In this document: positions 1 to 8,420 of the stretch, one piece after another
How the letters are laid out: the number at the start of each line of letters is the position of its first letter
Position numbering within the stretch: the stretch's first letter is position 1
Assembly: GCA_002423285.1 (NCBI GenBank)
Contig: DIVF01000018.1
Span: 1 to 32,856, forward strand
DNA length: 32,856 nt
Direction of reading: 5' to 3'
From: Micavibrio sp. UBA6139
GTDB taxonomy: Bacteria > Pseudomonadota > Alphaproteobacteria > Micavibrionales > Micavibrionaceae
The notes under the pieces: generated by a model
Database searches by the model: none
What the model saw: the letters and a program-made list of their open reading frames with translations, nothing else
What the model was told of the DNA's origin: nothing
Position numbers and translations under genes: made by a program

Positions 1-153
1 GCCTTGAGCCGCTTTCGCGTGCGCGTCGAGCACTCCATCGCCCGCATGAAGCGATTCCGCATTCTCTCCGACAGATACCGCTACCCCAGAAAATCACACG
101 CCGCAAAAATCTCCATCATCGCCGGTATCTGCAACATCACAGCAGGGTTTTAA
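1..153 (+). CDS. IS5-family transposase, C-terminal fragment (cut by window start)
   Basis: The reading frame is open from base 1 to a TAA at 151-153 and gives 50 residues. The segment SRFRVRVEHSIARMKRFRIL is typical of the end of DDE_Tnp_4/IS5-type transposases. The glutamate in VEH (residue 10 of the fragment) is in the position of the third catalytic acid of the DDE triad, and the run of basic residues and the closing IIAGICNIT segment also fit. The protein would catalyse excision and insertion of its own element. The N-terminus and the two catalytic aspartates are outside the window, so whether this copy is active cannot be judged. Confidence 0.8.
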   Translation, partial: ALSRFRVRVEHSIARMKRFRILSDRYRYPRKSHAAKISIIAGICNITAGF

Positions 154-214
154 GGCAGGCAGAACAGGCCACTTTGCGTCTGAAGGGAATCACGCCACTT
201 TTGCAACAGGTCTA
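1..214 (+). mobile_element. Right end of an IS5-family insertion sequence
   Basis: The stretch holds the last 50 codons of a transposase, about 43 bp of non-coding DNA, and a terminal inverted repeat at 197-212 (reads ACTTTTGCAACAGGTC outward). A TA dinucleotide at 213-214 follows and could be the target duplication. The same 16 bases occur inverted at 32839-32854, also next to TA, and that match is what defines the element's edge. The left part of the element lies outside the window. Family assignment comes from the transposase C-terminus. The group (IS427 or IS1031 type) is uncertain. Confidence 0.8.
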
Positions 215-267
215 ATATTTAAAACCCGCATTTCCAACAGTACTCAAACTATTACACTTGGATAAGT

Positions 268-1098
268 TTACAGGTTTGTCATTTGATCGCAATTAGCAAG
301 AATCAGCCGTTTTGCTACTCCACTAGCAGATTCAATATTGGACGCATAAAATCTAAGCTGATTTTTTTTTGCAATTGCATTTCCATGCAAAGACCAAGTC
401 AGTAATCCACGTTTTTGTTCTACAAAGCCATCACCGAGTTTAAATGGTATAATTCTTTGAAGCTGATCAATATACGCCCGCCCATTATAAGTAATAGAGT
501 TATAACGAGTCACGTTACCAGTAAATTCAACTATATCTGGATTTTCATTTCGAGTGTTAACCCAATCACTCGTTGATTGATTAAAAACAACCAAGGGAAC
601 GCCTCGTGACCGCTCTAACGTCACACGATCAACACCACGCCCTACACTTCTATGCGCGCGCTGCAGACTCCCCTCCAAAGCACCACCTAATTCATCAAAT
701 ATTGTGCTTGTATCTTCAAGCTTCTTAACGGTAGCAGTTTCAGGCTCTACATTTAACAAGCCAATCGCTTTTGAAAGTGAAAATTTTATAAAATCATAAG
801 TAACAACGAGTCCTGCCGCCCCGGTTACTGGATTTTGCTCTATTAAGCCAACAATATCAAACAGAACACTGCCTTGACGAGGAGAAGAAAATTGCATTTT
901 TGCACCATTTAATGCGGTTGCCCTCGTTACAACCTCATTATTAAGGCGTGCATGCACTACCATTTGCAATGCTTGAGCAAAACCATAAAACGATGTAGCC
1001 CCATCATAAAGATCAAGACCATGCTCATCTACTTCAGGACCAGAAAATCGAAGCTTAAGTGGAACTCGCTGTGTCATAAAAAAAATCCATTTTATCAT
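268..1098 (-). CDS. Protein of unknown function (A+T-rich gene beside tRNA)
   Basis: This is a 276-residue soluble-looking protein with no signal peptide and no obvious membrane segment apart from a mildly hydrophobic stretch near residues 85-115. The opening after the second methionine (MTQRVPLKLRFSGPEVDEHG) resembles the start of a family of bacterial proteins of unknown function that I recall (DUF7946-like), but I cannot confirm the name. Two starts are possible: ATG at 1098, preceded by a purine-rich AAAGAGAAA, and ATG at 1077, which begins at MTQRVPLK and matches the family better. The gene is visibly richer in A and T than every neighbour to its right and sits between an IS end and the 3' side of a tRNA gene, which suggests acquisition by transfer. 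It appears monocistronic. No catalytic motif is recognised. Confidence 0.7.
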   Translation of the reverse strand: MIKWIFFMTQRVPLKLRFSGPEVDEHGLDLYDGATSFYGFAQALQMVVHARLNNEVVTRATALNGAKMQFSSPRQGSVLFDIVGLIEQNPVTGAAGLVVTYDFIKFSLSKAIGLLNVEPETATVKKLEDTSTIFDELGGALEGSLQRAHRSVGRGVDRVTLERSRGVPLVVFNQSTSDWVNTRNENPDIVEFTGNVTRYNSITYNGRAYIDQLQRIIPFKLGDGFVEQKRGLLTWSLHGNAIAKKNQLRFYASNIESASGVAKRLILANCDQMTNL

Positions 1099-1171
1099 TT
1101 TCTCTTTATGCTCACTAACAGCAGAGAAAAAAAGAAATACTATTTATTGAAAAAAACCTTAAAAAAAAACT

Positions 1172-1248
1172 TGGTGGGCCCGGGGGGACTCGAACCCACG
1201 ACCAAGGCGTTATGAGCACCCCGCTCTAACCAACTGAGCTACAGGCCC
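1172..1248 (-). tRNA. tRNA with CAU anticodon, probably tRNA-Ile2 (lysidine type)
   Basis: Read on minus, the 77-nt sequence starts GGGCCTGTAGCTCAG and ends CGGGCCCACCA, with CCA encoded at 1174-1172. The acceptor stem pairs GGGCCTG with CGGGCCC (one G-U). The D arm is GCTC/GAGC and the anticodon stem GGGTG/CGCCT closes the loop CTCATAA, so the anticodon is CAT. The acceptor stem and the CTCATAA...TTGGTC pattern match alphaproteobacterial tRNA-Ile2, in which TilS converts C34 to lysidine so that AUA is read as Ile, better than elongator tRNA-Met. Automatic tools often label such genes tRNA-Met. The T stem has one mismatch (U50 against C64). A run of nine T on the minus strand (1169-1161) follows and probably ends transcription. 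Confidence 0.9.
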
Positions 1249-1286
1249 GACCAAGATCTTTGTTTTATCGGGAAATTGAGGGGAAA

Positions 1287-2336
1287 TCAATGAGGGCGAG
1301 TGTTAATAAAACGCCCACATACCCACCAGATTGCGGTCACGAGGATGACGGCGGCGTAGCCATCAATGGCGTAATGCCACGCCAGACACACCGACCCGAT
1401 CTGGATCAAGACAAAGAATAAAACAGCCAGCCAGCCCATGAGGCGGTTCACGGCAAACATATACAGCACAATCAACCAGGAAATGGCCACATGCATACTG
1501 GGCATGGCGGAGATTCCGTTCATATCCACGACACGATCATTTTGAACCAGTTCAAGAAGAACGGGCGACATGCGCACCACGTTCAGTTCAACGCCGCTGT
1601 TATGCACCGTCCGCAAATGATCGCGCAAGCCGTCATAAGGGTTATTAAGATCAGGATAGAAATGATGGAGATACACCGGCCCGACCGATGCAAAGACGGT
1701 GGCCAGCACCACACCGATCAGCATCCACGAAATAACATTCGTCCATAAATATTGCGAACGGCGCGCGCGGTTACGCTCACAAAACAGCACATAGCCATTG
1801 CACCCGAACATCGCGGCAAACCACGACAGATAAACAAAATTAAAAAATCCGGATAGATGCAGCCGTTCAATCAGCGGCATAATGAGCTCATGCGGATAGA
1901 AACCGAAATGAACAATCCGGTCCCATTCCATGAAAAGGGGATCCCATTGATAACTGGTCATATAGGGGATCAGGGACTTGCCAACCGATAACACCCATCC
2001 CGTCATGATCAGCGGCACCATGCCCACCGCGCCCATCACCAGCGTTTGCGGGGTCAGATAGGGATCAATCTTTTGATTGAAGCGCCGTTCAACGCCGCGC
2101 ATCCCCTGCCCGGCCCGGATATTTTCAAAAACAGACTGGCCGTAGAGGACAAAAATCAACGCGCCAAAAAATGACAGCGTCATCAGCGCAAACATTTTTA
2201 AGGAAGAAAGCAGAAAGAGGAACTCACCCGGCGCGGCCCCCTTGATCAGACCAACGGCGATTGTCACGACAAGGGCTATAAAGGTGAAGGCAATAAGGCT
2301 GCGCTGCTGACGAAAAGCGTCTTTCAACAACGTCAC
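1287..2336 (-). CDS. PAP2-superfamily membrane protein (PAP2_3/inositolphosphotransferase-like)
   Basis: This is a 349-residue polytopic inner-membrane protein with about seven or eight hydrophobic segments. Near residues 278-284 it carries SMHVA and near 320-325 WHYAIDGY. These are the conserved SxxH-like and HxxxD motifs of the PAP2/phosphatidic-acid-phosphatase superfamily; the arrangement GxSAMPSMH...WHYxxD is that of the AUR1-like PAP2_3 group. Both histidines and the aspartate needed for the phospho-histidine mechanism are present. The likely role is transfer or removal of a phosphate or phospho-alcohol group on a membrane lipid; the substrate cannot be read from the sequence. The gene lies 31 bp downstream of rpoD on the same strand and may be transcribed with it. 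The ATG at 2336 is adopted as the start; it follows the GGGGACTCCGC region on minus. Confidence 0.8.
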   Translation of the reverse strand: MTLLKDAFRQQRSLIAFTFIALVVTIAVGLIKGAAPGEFLFLLSSLKMFALMTLSFFGALIFVLYGQSVFENIRAGQGMRGVERRFNQKIDPYLTPQTLVMGAVGMVPLIMTGWVLSVGKSLIPYMTSYQWDPLFMEWDRIVHFGFYPHELIMPLIERLHLSGFFNFVYLSWFAAMFGCNGYVLFCERNRARRSQYLWTNVISWMLIGVVLATVFASVGPVYLHHFYPDLNNPYDGLRDHLRTVHNSGVELNVVRMSPVLLELVQNDRVVDMNGISAMPSMHVAISWLIVLYMFAVNRLMGWLAVLFFVLIQIGSVCLAWHYAIDGYAAVILVTAIWWVCGRFINTRPH

Positions 2337-2367
2337 GCGGAGTCCCCTTTAAGGCAGCAGGATCGGA

Positions 2368-4335
2368 TTAGGTATCGAGGAAGCTGCGCAGTTTACGGCT
2401 GCGGCTTGGGTGCTTCAACTTGCGCAATGCCTTGGCTTCAATCTGACGAATACGCTCACGCGTAACGTTGAATTGTTGTCCAACCTCTTCCAGCGTGTGA
2501 TCGGTGTTCATGCCGATACCAAAACGCATCCGCAGAACGCGCTCTTCACGCGGGGTCAGTGTGGCCAGCACGCGGGTCGTTGTTTCACGCAGGTTCGAAT
2601 GGATCGCCGCATCAATCGGCAGAATCGCATTTTTATCTTCGATGAAATCGCCCAGTGTTGAATCTTCTTCATCGCCAATCGGGGTTTCAAGCGAAACCGG
2701 TTCCTTGGCAATTTTCAAAACCTTGCGGACCTTGTCCAAAGGCATGTGCAAACGCTCCGCCAGTTCTTCTGGCGTTGGTTCGCGGCCAATTTCGTGCATC
2801 ATCTGGCGGCTGGTGCGAACCAGCTTGTTGATCGTTTCGATCATGTGCACCGGAATACGGATGGTGCGCGCCTGATCGGCGATCGAGCGGGTAATGGCCT
2901 GACGAATCCACCATGTGGCGTAGGTCGAGAATTTGTAACCGCGACGATATTCGAATTTATCAACGGCCTTCATCAAACCGATGTTCCCTTCCTGAATCAA
3001 ATCCAGGAATTGCAAACCGCGGTTGGTGTATTTTTTGGCGATGGAAATAACCAGACGCAAGTTCGCCTCGACCATTTCCTTCTTCGCGCGGCCTGCTTCA
3101 TTCTCACCACGCTGGACGGTGCCAACGATACGGCGGAATTCAGACAAGGGCAGACCGGCATCATCAACGACCTTTTGAATCAGGTCGCGCATTTCCTGCA
3201 CTTCAGGTTCGTGCTTCTCAGCGAATTTCGCCCAGCCCTTTGCCTTCAGCTTGGAAACTTTTGACAACCATTTCGCGTCCATTTCGGACCCGTAATAGTT
3301 TTCCAAAAATTCTTCGCGCTTCACGCCACAATCAATGGCAAGGCGCATCAAGCGACCTTCCAGTGTGACCATTTCGCGGTTCATTTTGTACAGGCGCTGA
3401 ATCAACTGGTCGATACGCGCGTTGTTCAGGTGAACTTCGTTCATCAACGAAACCATTTCGGCCTTCGTTGCGTCATAACGCTTGTTTACGGGCGCTGGTG
3501 GTTCCTTGGATTTTTGCAGGAACTCGTAACGCTCAACCTGAACTTTTTGCATTTTCTTGTAAGTCTTTTGGATCTTGCCAAAAACTTCAAATACTTGCGG
3601 CAGTAATTCCTGTTCCATCGCGGACAAGGAAATACCGGGTTCATCGTCGCCTGTGCCTTCGCCGCCTTCGGCGTTTTCAGCAGGTTCTGCTTCTTCTGTG
3701 GCTGCTGGCATGCCCAAGGCTTCAGGGCTGTCGCCGCCATAGGTCGCATCCAGATCGATAACTTCACGAAGGAGAATATCCCCCTTCTGCAACGCTTGGT
3801 ACCAGGCGATCAATGATTCAATGGCCAGCGGAGATTCGCAAATCCCGCCGATCATCATTTCACGGCCCGCTTCGATGCGTTTTGCAATGGCAATTTCGCC
3901 TTCGCGCGACAACAGTTCAACCGAACCCATTTCACGCAGATACATACGCACCGGATCATCGGTACGGCCTGTATCATCAGAAGAAATGTTACCGCCGCCG
4001 GCGTATTCCTCGCCTTCAACTTCTTCTTCTTTTTCTTCTTTCTCTTCGGCATCGCCTTCTTCAACGTCGTCTTCACTGTCAACGAGTTGCAGGCCGGATT
4101 CTGTCAGGGCAGACATTGCGTCTTCGATCTGGTCGGAGGAAAATTCCTGCGCCGGGACAGCCTTGTTAATTTCATCATAAGTTAAGAAGCCGCGCTCCTT
4201 ACCCTTCACGATCAGTTTTTTGATAATGGATTCAAGGGAACCCTTTGCCGCGCCAGTTCCCTGTTCGCGGTTATCTTGTGCTGATGTTGCTTTTTTCTGC
4301 TTTACGGCAGTTTGTGGTGTGCGTTTTGGTGCCAT
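2368..4335 (-). CDS. rpoD: RNA polymerase primary sigma factor RpoD (sigma-70)
   Basis: This 655-residue sigma factor has the complete primary-sigma layout. Region 1.1 is about 31-85, followed by a very acidic stretch (about 86-110, nearly all D/E/K). Region 1.2 is about 124-157 (DDPVRMYLREMG), and a long non-conserved region covers about 158-390. Region 2 is about 421-490, with the -10 recognition segment YKFSTYATWWIRQAITR. Region 3 is about 503-575. Region 4 is about 590-650, with the helix-turn-helix TLEEVGQQFNVTRERIRQIE that reads the -35 box. It directs core RNA polymerase to housekeeping promoters. The ATG at 4335 follows GGGATAGA on minus. It lies 80 bp downstream of dnaG, the classical primase-sigma arrangement. 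An extra promoter in that gap is possible (TTGATT then TAATCT on minus), but weak. Identification is essentially certain. Confidence 0.98.
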   Translation of the reverse strand: MAPKRTPQTAVKQKKATSAQDNREQGTGAAKGSLESIIKKLIVKGKERGFLTYDEINKAVPAQEFSSDQIEDAMSALTESGLQLVDSEDDVEEGDAEEKEEKEEEVEGEEYAGGGNISSDDTGRTDDPVRMYLREMGSVELLSREGEIAIAKRIEAGREMMIGGICESPLAIESLIAWYQALQKGDILLREVIDLDATYGGDSPEALGMPAATEEAEPAENAEGGEGTGDDEPGISLSAMEQELLPQVFEVFGKIQKTYKKMQKVQVERYEFLQKSKEPPAPVNKRYDATKAEMVSLMNEVHLNNARIDQLIQRLYKMNREMVTLEGRLMRLAIDCGVKREEFLENYYGSEMDAKWLSKVSKLKAKGWAKFAEKHEPEVQEMRDLIQKVVDDAGLPLSEFRRIVGTVQRGENEAGRAKKEMVEANLRLVISIAKKYTNRGLQFLDLIQEGNIGLMKAVDKFEYRRGYKFSTYATWWIRQAITRSIADQARTIRIPVHMIETINKLVRTSRQMMHEIGREPTPEELAERLHMPLDKVRKVLKIAKEPVSLETPIGDEEDSTLGDFIEDKNAILPIDAAIHSNLRETTTRVLATLTPREERVLRMRFGIGMNTDHTLEEVGQQFNVTRERIRQIEAKALRKLKHPSRSRKLRSFLDT

Positions 4336-4415
4336 TCTATCCCGAATCCAATTGCCAGATTAAAGCCTATTTCCGCTAAAAATCAAAGCCTTGATTGCAA
4401 CTTTCTCAATTGCGA

Positions 4416-6308
4416 TCAATCCTCATGATTATGCCTTGCCCGGTTTGAGAGTTGGAACGCGACCAGGCGCTTTTCCCCTTCTTCCTCCGGCTCGTCTGCC
4501 AAGGCCTTCCATCTAGCACTAATTTCCCCCGAAACAGAATCACCCTGAATCTGGGAAAGGATGTGTTGCCAGCCTTTTTGCACAATATCAAGCGTTGAAT
4601 TGGGCCGGGCAAAGCCAGCATGGGTGTAAACCGCCTCAGAAAGGACGGATTCCAGCTCGATTTCATAACCTGCTGCCCTTAAATGGGCCTGCAAAGCCGC
4701 AGAGTCAAGATCTTCCCCCCCAGAAAAGACCTGAATTATCGCCTGACGCAGCCCGGAAAGCCGTTCATCGGCAATTTCCAGCCTGCCAAAGTCATCCTCA
4801 ACCCACCCAAACATGGTCGGGTGGTTGATGATGGCGGCAAGCAACGCTTGAATGCGCCCTTGTGTTTTGGAAAATAGCGGGCGGCGCAAAGCGACCCCCA
4901 GCGGCTTTAAGACCCCGCCCCAGCCCTGCGACTTGCCACCCCGACCCGGCGCCCCGGCCCGCTGGCCCTTGCCGCCCTGCCCCTTATTATAAGGTGCGGG
5001 GGCGAAATGGGCGCGGACCTTTTGACGGAAAGCATCGCGGTAGCGGAATTGAACATCCCGATCGACAATTTTAAGTGTTTCGTTTTCAAGGGCGCGTGAC
5101 AGTCCGGCCTGCTCCTCTGGCGTCGCGAAGTTACGCCCGACCGTATGTTCCATCCAGATAAAATCAACCAGCGGAATGGCGGCATTGATGATCGTCTCAA
5201 AGGCTTCCTTGCCCTGCGCCTTGATCAGACTGTCCGGGTCTTGCCCATCAGGCAGGAAAGCCAGACGCACGGAATGGTCAGCCTTCAGCAATGGCAAAAT
5301 GCGTTCACAGGCCCGCGCGGCGGCCCGGCGTCCGGCATTGTCGCCGTCAAAGCACAAAACTGGCATTTTCTGATCTGCTGGAATCATTTTCCACAGAACC
5401 AGAATTTGTTCTTCGGTCAGGGCTGTACCCAGCGGGGCCAGCGCACCGCGATACCCGGCGCTGAACGCGGCCATGACATCAAGGTAACCTTCAACCACGA
5501 TCAGCGGCAAACCATCCACCGCCGCCTGACGCGCATGCGGTTCACCGTAAAGCATACTGCCCTTATGAAACACGGGCGTTTCAGAGGAGTTGATATATTT
5601 CGGCGGCTTGGAATCGCCGGGCTTTAAGGGGCGTAAGTGTTCTGGCAAGACCCGTCCGCCAAACGCAACCACACGGCCACGCCGATCCGGAACCGGGAAC
5701 ATGATGCGGTCACGGAAGAAACTGAAGACTTGCCCGTCACGCTCGGAACGGCGCACGACACCGGCCTCAATCATCTGTGCTTCGCTATAACCCTGCCCCT
5801 TCAAATACGCGGGTAAGGCGCGGCCATCGGCGGGTGAGAAGCCAATACGGAAGGATGTCATCAATTCATCTGCAACGCCGCGTTCCTTCATATAGGTCAG
5901 GGCATCAATATGCGCCGGATCATAGAGGCGATTTTGAAACCATTTTGCGGTGTCATCCAAAAGGGCGTGAAGGTCTTTTTCCTGCTTTGCCTGATGGATA
6001 GCTTGCGGCGTTTGTTGAGGCACCTGCATGCCGGCTTCGGCAGCCAGAAACTCGACAGCCTCAATAAACGACAGATTGTCATGCCGCATGGAAAAACCAA
6101 TGACATCCCCATGCGCGCCGCACCCAAAGCAGTGGAAGAAGCGTTTATCGTCATTCACATAGAAGGACGGTGATTTTTCATGGTGAAAAGGGCAGCAAGC
6201 CTTGAATTCCCGCCCCGCGCGCGTGAGCTTGACCCGCCGCCCGATAATATCGGACAGGGTCAAACGGTCGCGTAGCTGCTCCATAAAGCGTGGGGGTATG
6301 GTCGACAT
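4416..6308 (-). CDS. dnaG: DNA primase DnaG
   Basis: Primase makes the RNA primers for DnaB-driven chromosome replication. From ATG at 6308 the protein has 630 residues. The N-terminal CHC2 zinc-binding domain has ligands Cys39, His42, Cys60 and Cys63 (CCPFHHEKS ... HCFGCG). The RNA-polymerase/TOPRIM core follows, with VVEGYLDVMA and CFDGDNAGRRAA carrying the acidic metal-binding residues. A Gly/Lys/Arg-rich linker sits near residues 437-465, before the C-terminal helicase-interaction domain. The frame is open a further 37 codons upstream to 6419, but that extension lacks family similarity. The MSTIPPRF start is the usual one, although its ribosome site (TTGGGGC) is poor. It is followed by rpoD, with which it is probably co-transcribed. 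Confidence 0.97.
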   Translation of the reverse strand: MSTIPPRFMEQLRDRLTLSDIIGRRVKLTRAGREFKACCPFHHEKSPSFYVNDDKRFFHCFGCGAHGDVIGFSMRHDNLSFIEAVEFLAAEAGMQVPQQTPQAIHQAKQEKDLHALLDDTAKWFQNRLYDPAHIDALTYMKERGVADELMTSFRIGFSPADGRALPAYLKGQGYSEAQMIEAGVVRRSERDGQVFSFFRDRIMFPVPDRRGRVVAFGGRVLPEHLRPLKPGDSKPPKYINSSETPVFHKGSMLYGEPHARQAAVDGLPLIVVEGYLDVMAAFSAGYRGALAPLGTALTEEQILVLWKMIPADQKMPVLCFDGDNAGRRAAARACERILPLLKADHSVRLAFLPDGQDPDSLIKAQGKEAFETIINAAIPLVDFIWMEHTVGRNFATPEEQAGLSRALENETLKIVDRDVQFRYRDAFRQKVRAHFAPAPYNKGQGGKGQRAGAPGRGGKSQGWGGVLKPLGVALRRPLFSKTQGRIQALLAAIINHPTMFGWVEDDFGRLEIADERLSGLRQAIIQVFSGGEDLDSAALQAHLRAAGYEIELESVLSEAVYTHAGFARPNSTLDIVQKGWQHILSQIQGDSVSGEISARWKALADEPEEEGEKRLVAFQLSNRARHNHED

Positions 6309-6421
6309 GCCCCAAGTCTTAGCAGATTTTTGGGGCAGATTTACATGAAATTTGACAACCGCAGCGGCGAGGCGTACACCGCCAAAAGTGCCAACAAGAA
6401 CAGATAAGAACAGAGGCAATC

Positions 6422-6859
6422 ATGACCCGGCCGCAAACGCAAAAAGACCCATCAAATAAGGCATTCTGGCAAAAAAGCATGAAGTCTGAGTTTCGGAAGG
6501 CCGCCCTTGGTCTGGCACTGATCGCTGGCAGCGCCACCCCCTTCATAGCCGGAATGGGCGATATCTGGGATATGCGCGCCGCCGTCACGGCGGAGCAGAT
6601 TGCTGCTCACCCATCCTATGCGGCCAGCCTGAAATCCTGCAAAAACAACACCCTGCCGGACAAAGACGCAGAAATCCTCAACTGCGCGGACAAAAAAACC
6701 AACCAAAAGATCATTTCCGCCACCCCGGCCTTCAAAAGTGCCATGGCGTTGACGATTGGCGGATTTACGGGAATGGCTGGCGGGTTTTTATGGTCTGTTG
6801 CCTGCGCCGGAGCCGCATTGGACGCACGCCGTAAATACCGTGGCAACACCCCCGCCTAA
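6422..6859 (+). CDS. Small membrane protein of unknown function
   Basis: This 145-residue protein was not recognised. It has two clear hydrophobic segments, at about residues 27-47 and 106-132, separated by a polar loop with two cysteines (Cys73 and Cys88). If the loop is periplasmic the cysteines could form a disulfide. The start ATG is preceded by AGAGG six bases upstream, and third codon positions are strongly G/C as in neighbouring genes, so the frame is credible although antisense frames are also open here. It is divergent from dnaG (113 bp between starts) and is followed after 167 bp by the efflux operon. No function can be given. Confidence 0.65.
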   Translation: MTRPQTQKDPSNKAFWQKSMKSEFRKAALGLALIAGSATPFIAGMGDIWDMRAAVTAEQIAAHPSYAASLKSCKNNTLPDKDAEILNCADKKTNQKIISATPAFKSAMALTIGGFTGMAGGFLWSVACAGAALDARRKYRGNTPA

Positions 6860-6940
6860 ATTCAGCCCGATTTATGGTCCCTTCCCATAACGGTGCGGCA
6901 AGCCACTGTTATTTTTATGATTATATTTTTTAAATGAGCC

Positions 6941-6968
6941 TTGAAATCGCCACAAAGCGGCTTAGATT
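6941..6968 (+). promoter_or_regulatory. Candidate sigma-70 promoter for the RND efflux operon
   Basis: TTGAAA (6941-6946) and TAGATT (6963-6968) are separated by 16 bp and lie about 60 bp before the adaptor start at 7027. A second possible -10, TATATA, lies near 6990. No operator-like palindrome and no divergent regulator gene accompany it. Confidence 0.35.
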
Positions 6969-7026
6969 GGCTTTCATTCCAAAATCATTATATAGCCGCC
7001 TCTTCGGCAATCGGGGACTTTACACT

Positions 7027-8418
7027 ATGACGAAACTGACTTTTACGTCTGCGCTCTTTACGCTGATGATACTTCTGGCCGCCACCGGCTTATCGGCCTG
7101 TAAAGAAGAAGGCGCAAGCGCCGACGCACAAGCCCCCGCCGCTCCGGCCATGGCCGGCCCAAAAGTGACCGCCACACTGCCTGTCGTAAAAGAAGTTGGC
7201 CAGTGGGAAGAATTCACCGGACGGTTCGAAGCCGCAGCAAAGGTTGAAATCCGCGCCCGCGTCAGCGGTTACCTCGACCAGATTCATTTTAAGGATGGCC
7301 AGACCGTCAAGCAAGGCGACTTGCTGTTCACAATTGACCAGCGCCCCTTCCAAGCCTCCGTCCGCGAAGCCGAAGCATCCCTGAAAAGCGCACAGAACGG
7401 GTTGAACCTCGCGACAAAAGAACTGGCCCGTTCTGAAGAACTGACCAAGCAGGGTTATTCTTCCAAACAAACGCTCGACACCAAAATTGAAAGCAAACAA
7501 ACCGGCCTTGCCAATGTTGATGCCGCACGGGCGCGTTTGGAACAGGCCAAGCTGGATCTGGAATTCACCGAAGTCCGCGCCCCCTTTTCTGGCCGCATCA
7601 GCCGCCACATGGTGGATGTTGGAAATCTGGTCACCGGCGGCGCACAGGGCGCAACATTGCTGACCACCGTGGTGGCATTGGACCCGATCTATTTTTACTT
7701 TGATATCGACGAACAAACTTACCTGCGTTATTCACGCGGCGAAACATCAGCCGTTAAATCTGGTGCCAGTGAATTCCTAAGACCCGTCCAGCTGGCCCTG
7801 ACGGATTCCAGCAACTATGAATTCGCTGGAACGCTTGATTTTGTTGATACAACATTGAATGAGCAAACTGGCACCGTGCGTGGTCGCGCAACCTTCCAAA
7901 ACACGGACTACACCTTGGTTCCGGGCATGTTTGGCCGCGCCCGCATTCAAGGCACTGGCAAAAAAGTGGCGACACTGATCCCTGATGAAGCCGTTGGCGT
8001 TGATCAGACCCGTAACTTCGTTTACGTCCTGACTGACAACAACATGATTGGCACAAAAACCGTCAAACTGGGTGGTCTGGCCGAAGGATTGCGCGTTGTG
8101 ACAGAAGGTCTGGAACCAACCGACAAGGTTGTTTTCAAAGGCATTCAGATGTTGCGCGATGGCATGCCGGTTACCCCGGAAATGACGCAAATTGAATCCA
8201 CACCGGACGCTGTCATCATCAGCACAACACCATCACTAGACGGTGCCGCCCCGGTTGAAACACCGGCTGCGATCACACTGGAACCTGCACCCGTTGATGT
8301 TGAGGCCACCCCTGTTGAACCGGTTGCCGCAACACCAGAAGCAACACCGGCAGAGGGCCTGACCCCCACCCCGGCGGAAACCGAAACACCAGCCCCAGCA
8401 CCGGCTGAAGGACAGTAA
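7027..8418 (+). CDS. RND efflux periplasmic adaptor (membrane fusion lipoprotein)
   Basis: This adaptor (MexE/AcrA type) links an inner-membrane RND pump to an outer-membrane channel. From ATG at 7027 it has 463 residues. The N-terminus is a lipoprotein signal ending in the lipobox L22-S-A-C25, so the mature protein should be acylated and membrane-anchored. The usual order follows: a barrel-sandwich/lipoyl half (VSGYLDQIHFKDGQTVKQGD), an alpha-helical hairpin rich in A, E, K and Q, the second lipoyl half (LEFTEVRAPFSGRI), the beta-barrel and the membrane-proximal domain. The last ~70 residues are an unusual Pro/Ala/Thr/Glu-rich tail. The frame is open 31 codons further upstream, but that would bury the signal peptide, so 7027 is preferred; GGGGAC lies before it. 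The pump gene begins 2 bp after the stop. Confidence 0.93.
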   Translation: MTKLTFTSALFTLMILLAATGLSACKEEGASADAQAPAAPAMAGPKVTATLPVVKEVGQWEEFTGRFEAAAKVEIRARVSGYLDQIHFKDGQTVKQGDLLFTIDQRPFQASVREAEASLKSAQNGLNLATKELARSEELTKQGYSSKQTLDTKIESKQTGLANVDAARARLEQAKLDLEFTEVRAPFSGRISRHMVDVGNLVTGGAQGATLLTTVVALDPIYFYFDIDEQTYLRYSRGETSAVKSGASEFLRPVQLALTDSSNYEFAGTLDFVDTTLNEQTGTVRGRATFQNTDYTLVPGMFGRARIQGTGKKVATLIPDEAVGVDQTRNFVYVLTDNNMIGTKTVKLGGLAEGLRVVTEGLEPTDKVVFKGIQMLRDGMPVTPEMTQIESTPDAVIISTTPSLDGAAPVETPAAITLEPAPVDVEATPVEPVAATPEATPAEGLTPTPAETETPAPAPAEGQ

Positions 8419-8420
8419 AC

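Noticed and set aside
952..1215. Open frame on plus ending in a GPGGLEPTT-like segment
   Set aside because: This peptide is the well-known translation of the antisense of a tRNA T-arm and acceptor stem; the frame overlaps the tRNA and the minus-strand gene.
1172..1248. attL/attR pair made from the tRNA 3' end
   Set aside because: No second copy of the tRNA 3' end was noticed within the window; the other end of any island would lie to the left of base 1.
2410..4180. Several plus-strand open frames opposite rpoD
   Set aside because: They are shadows of a highly conserved gene with biased codon use; none has a ribosome site or family likeness.
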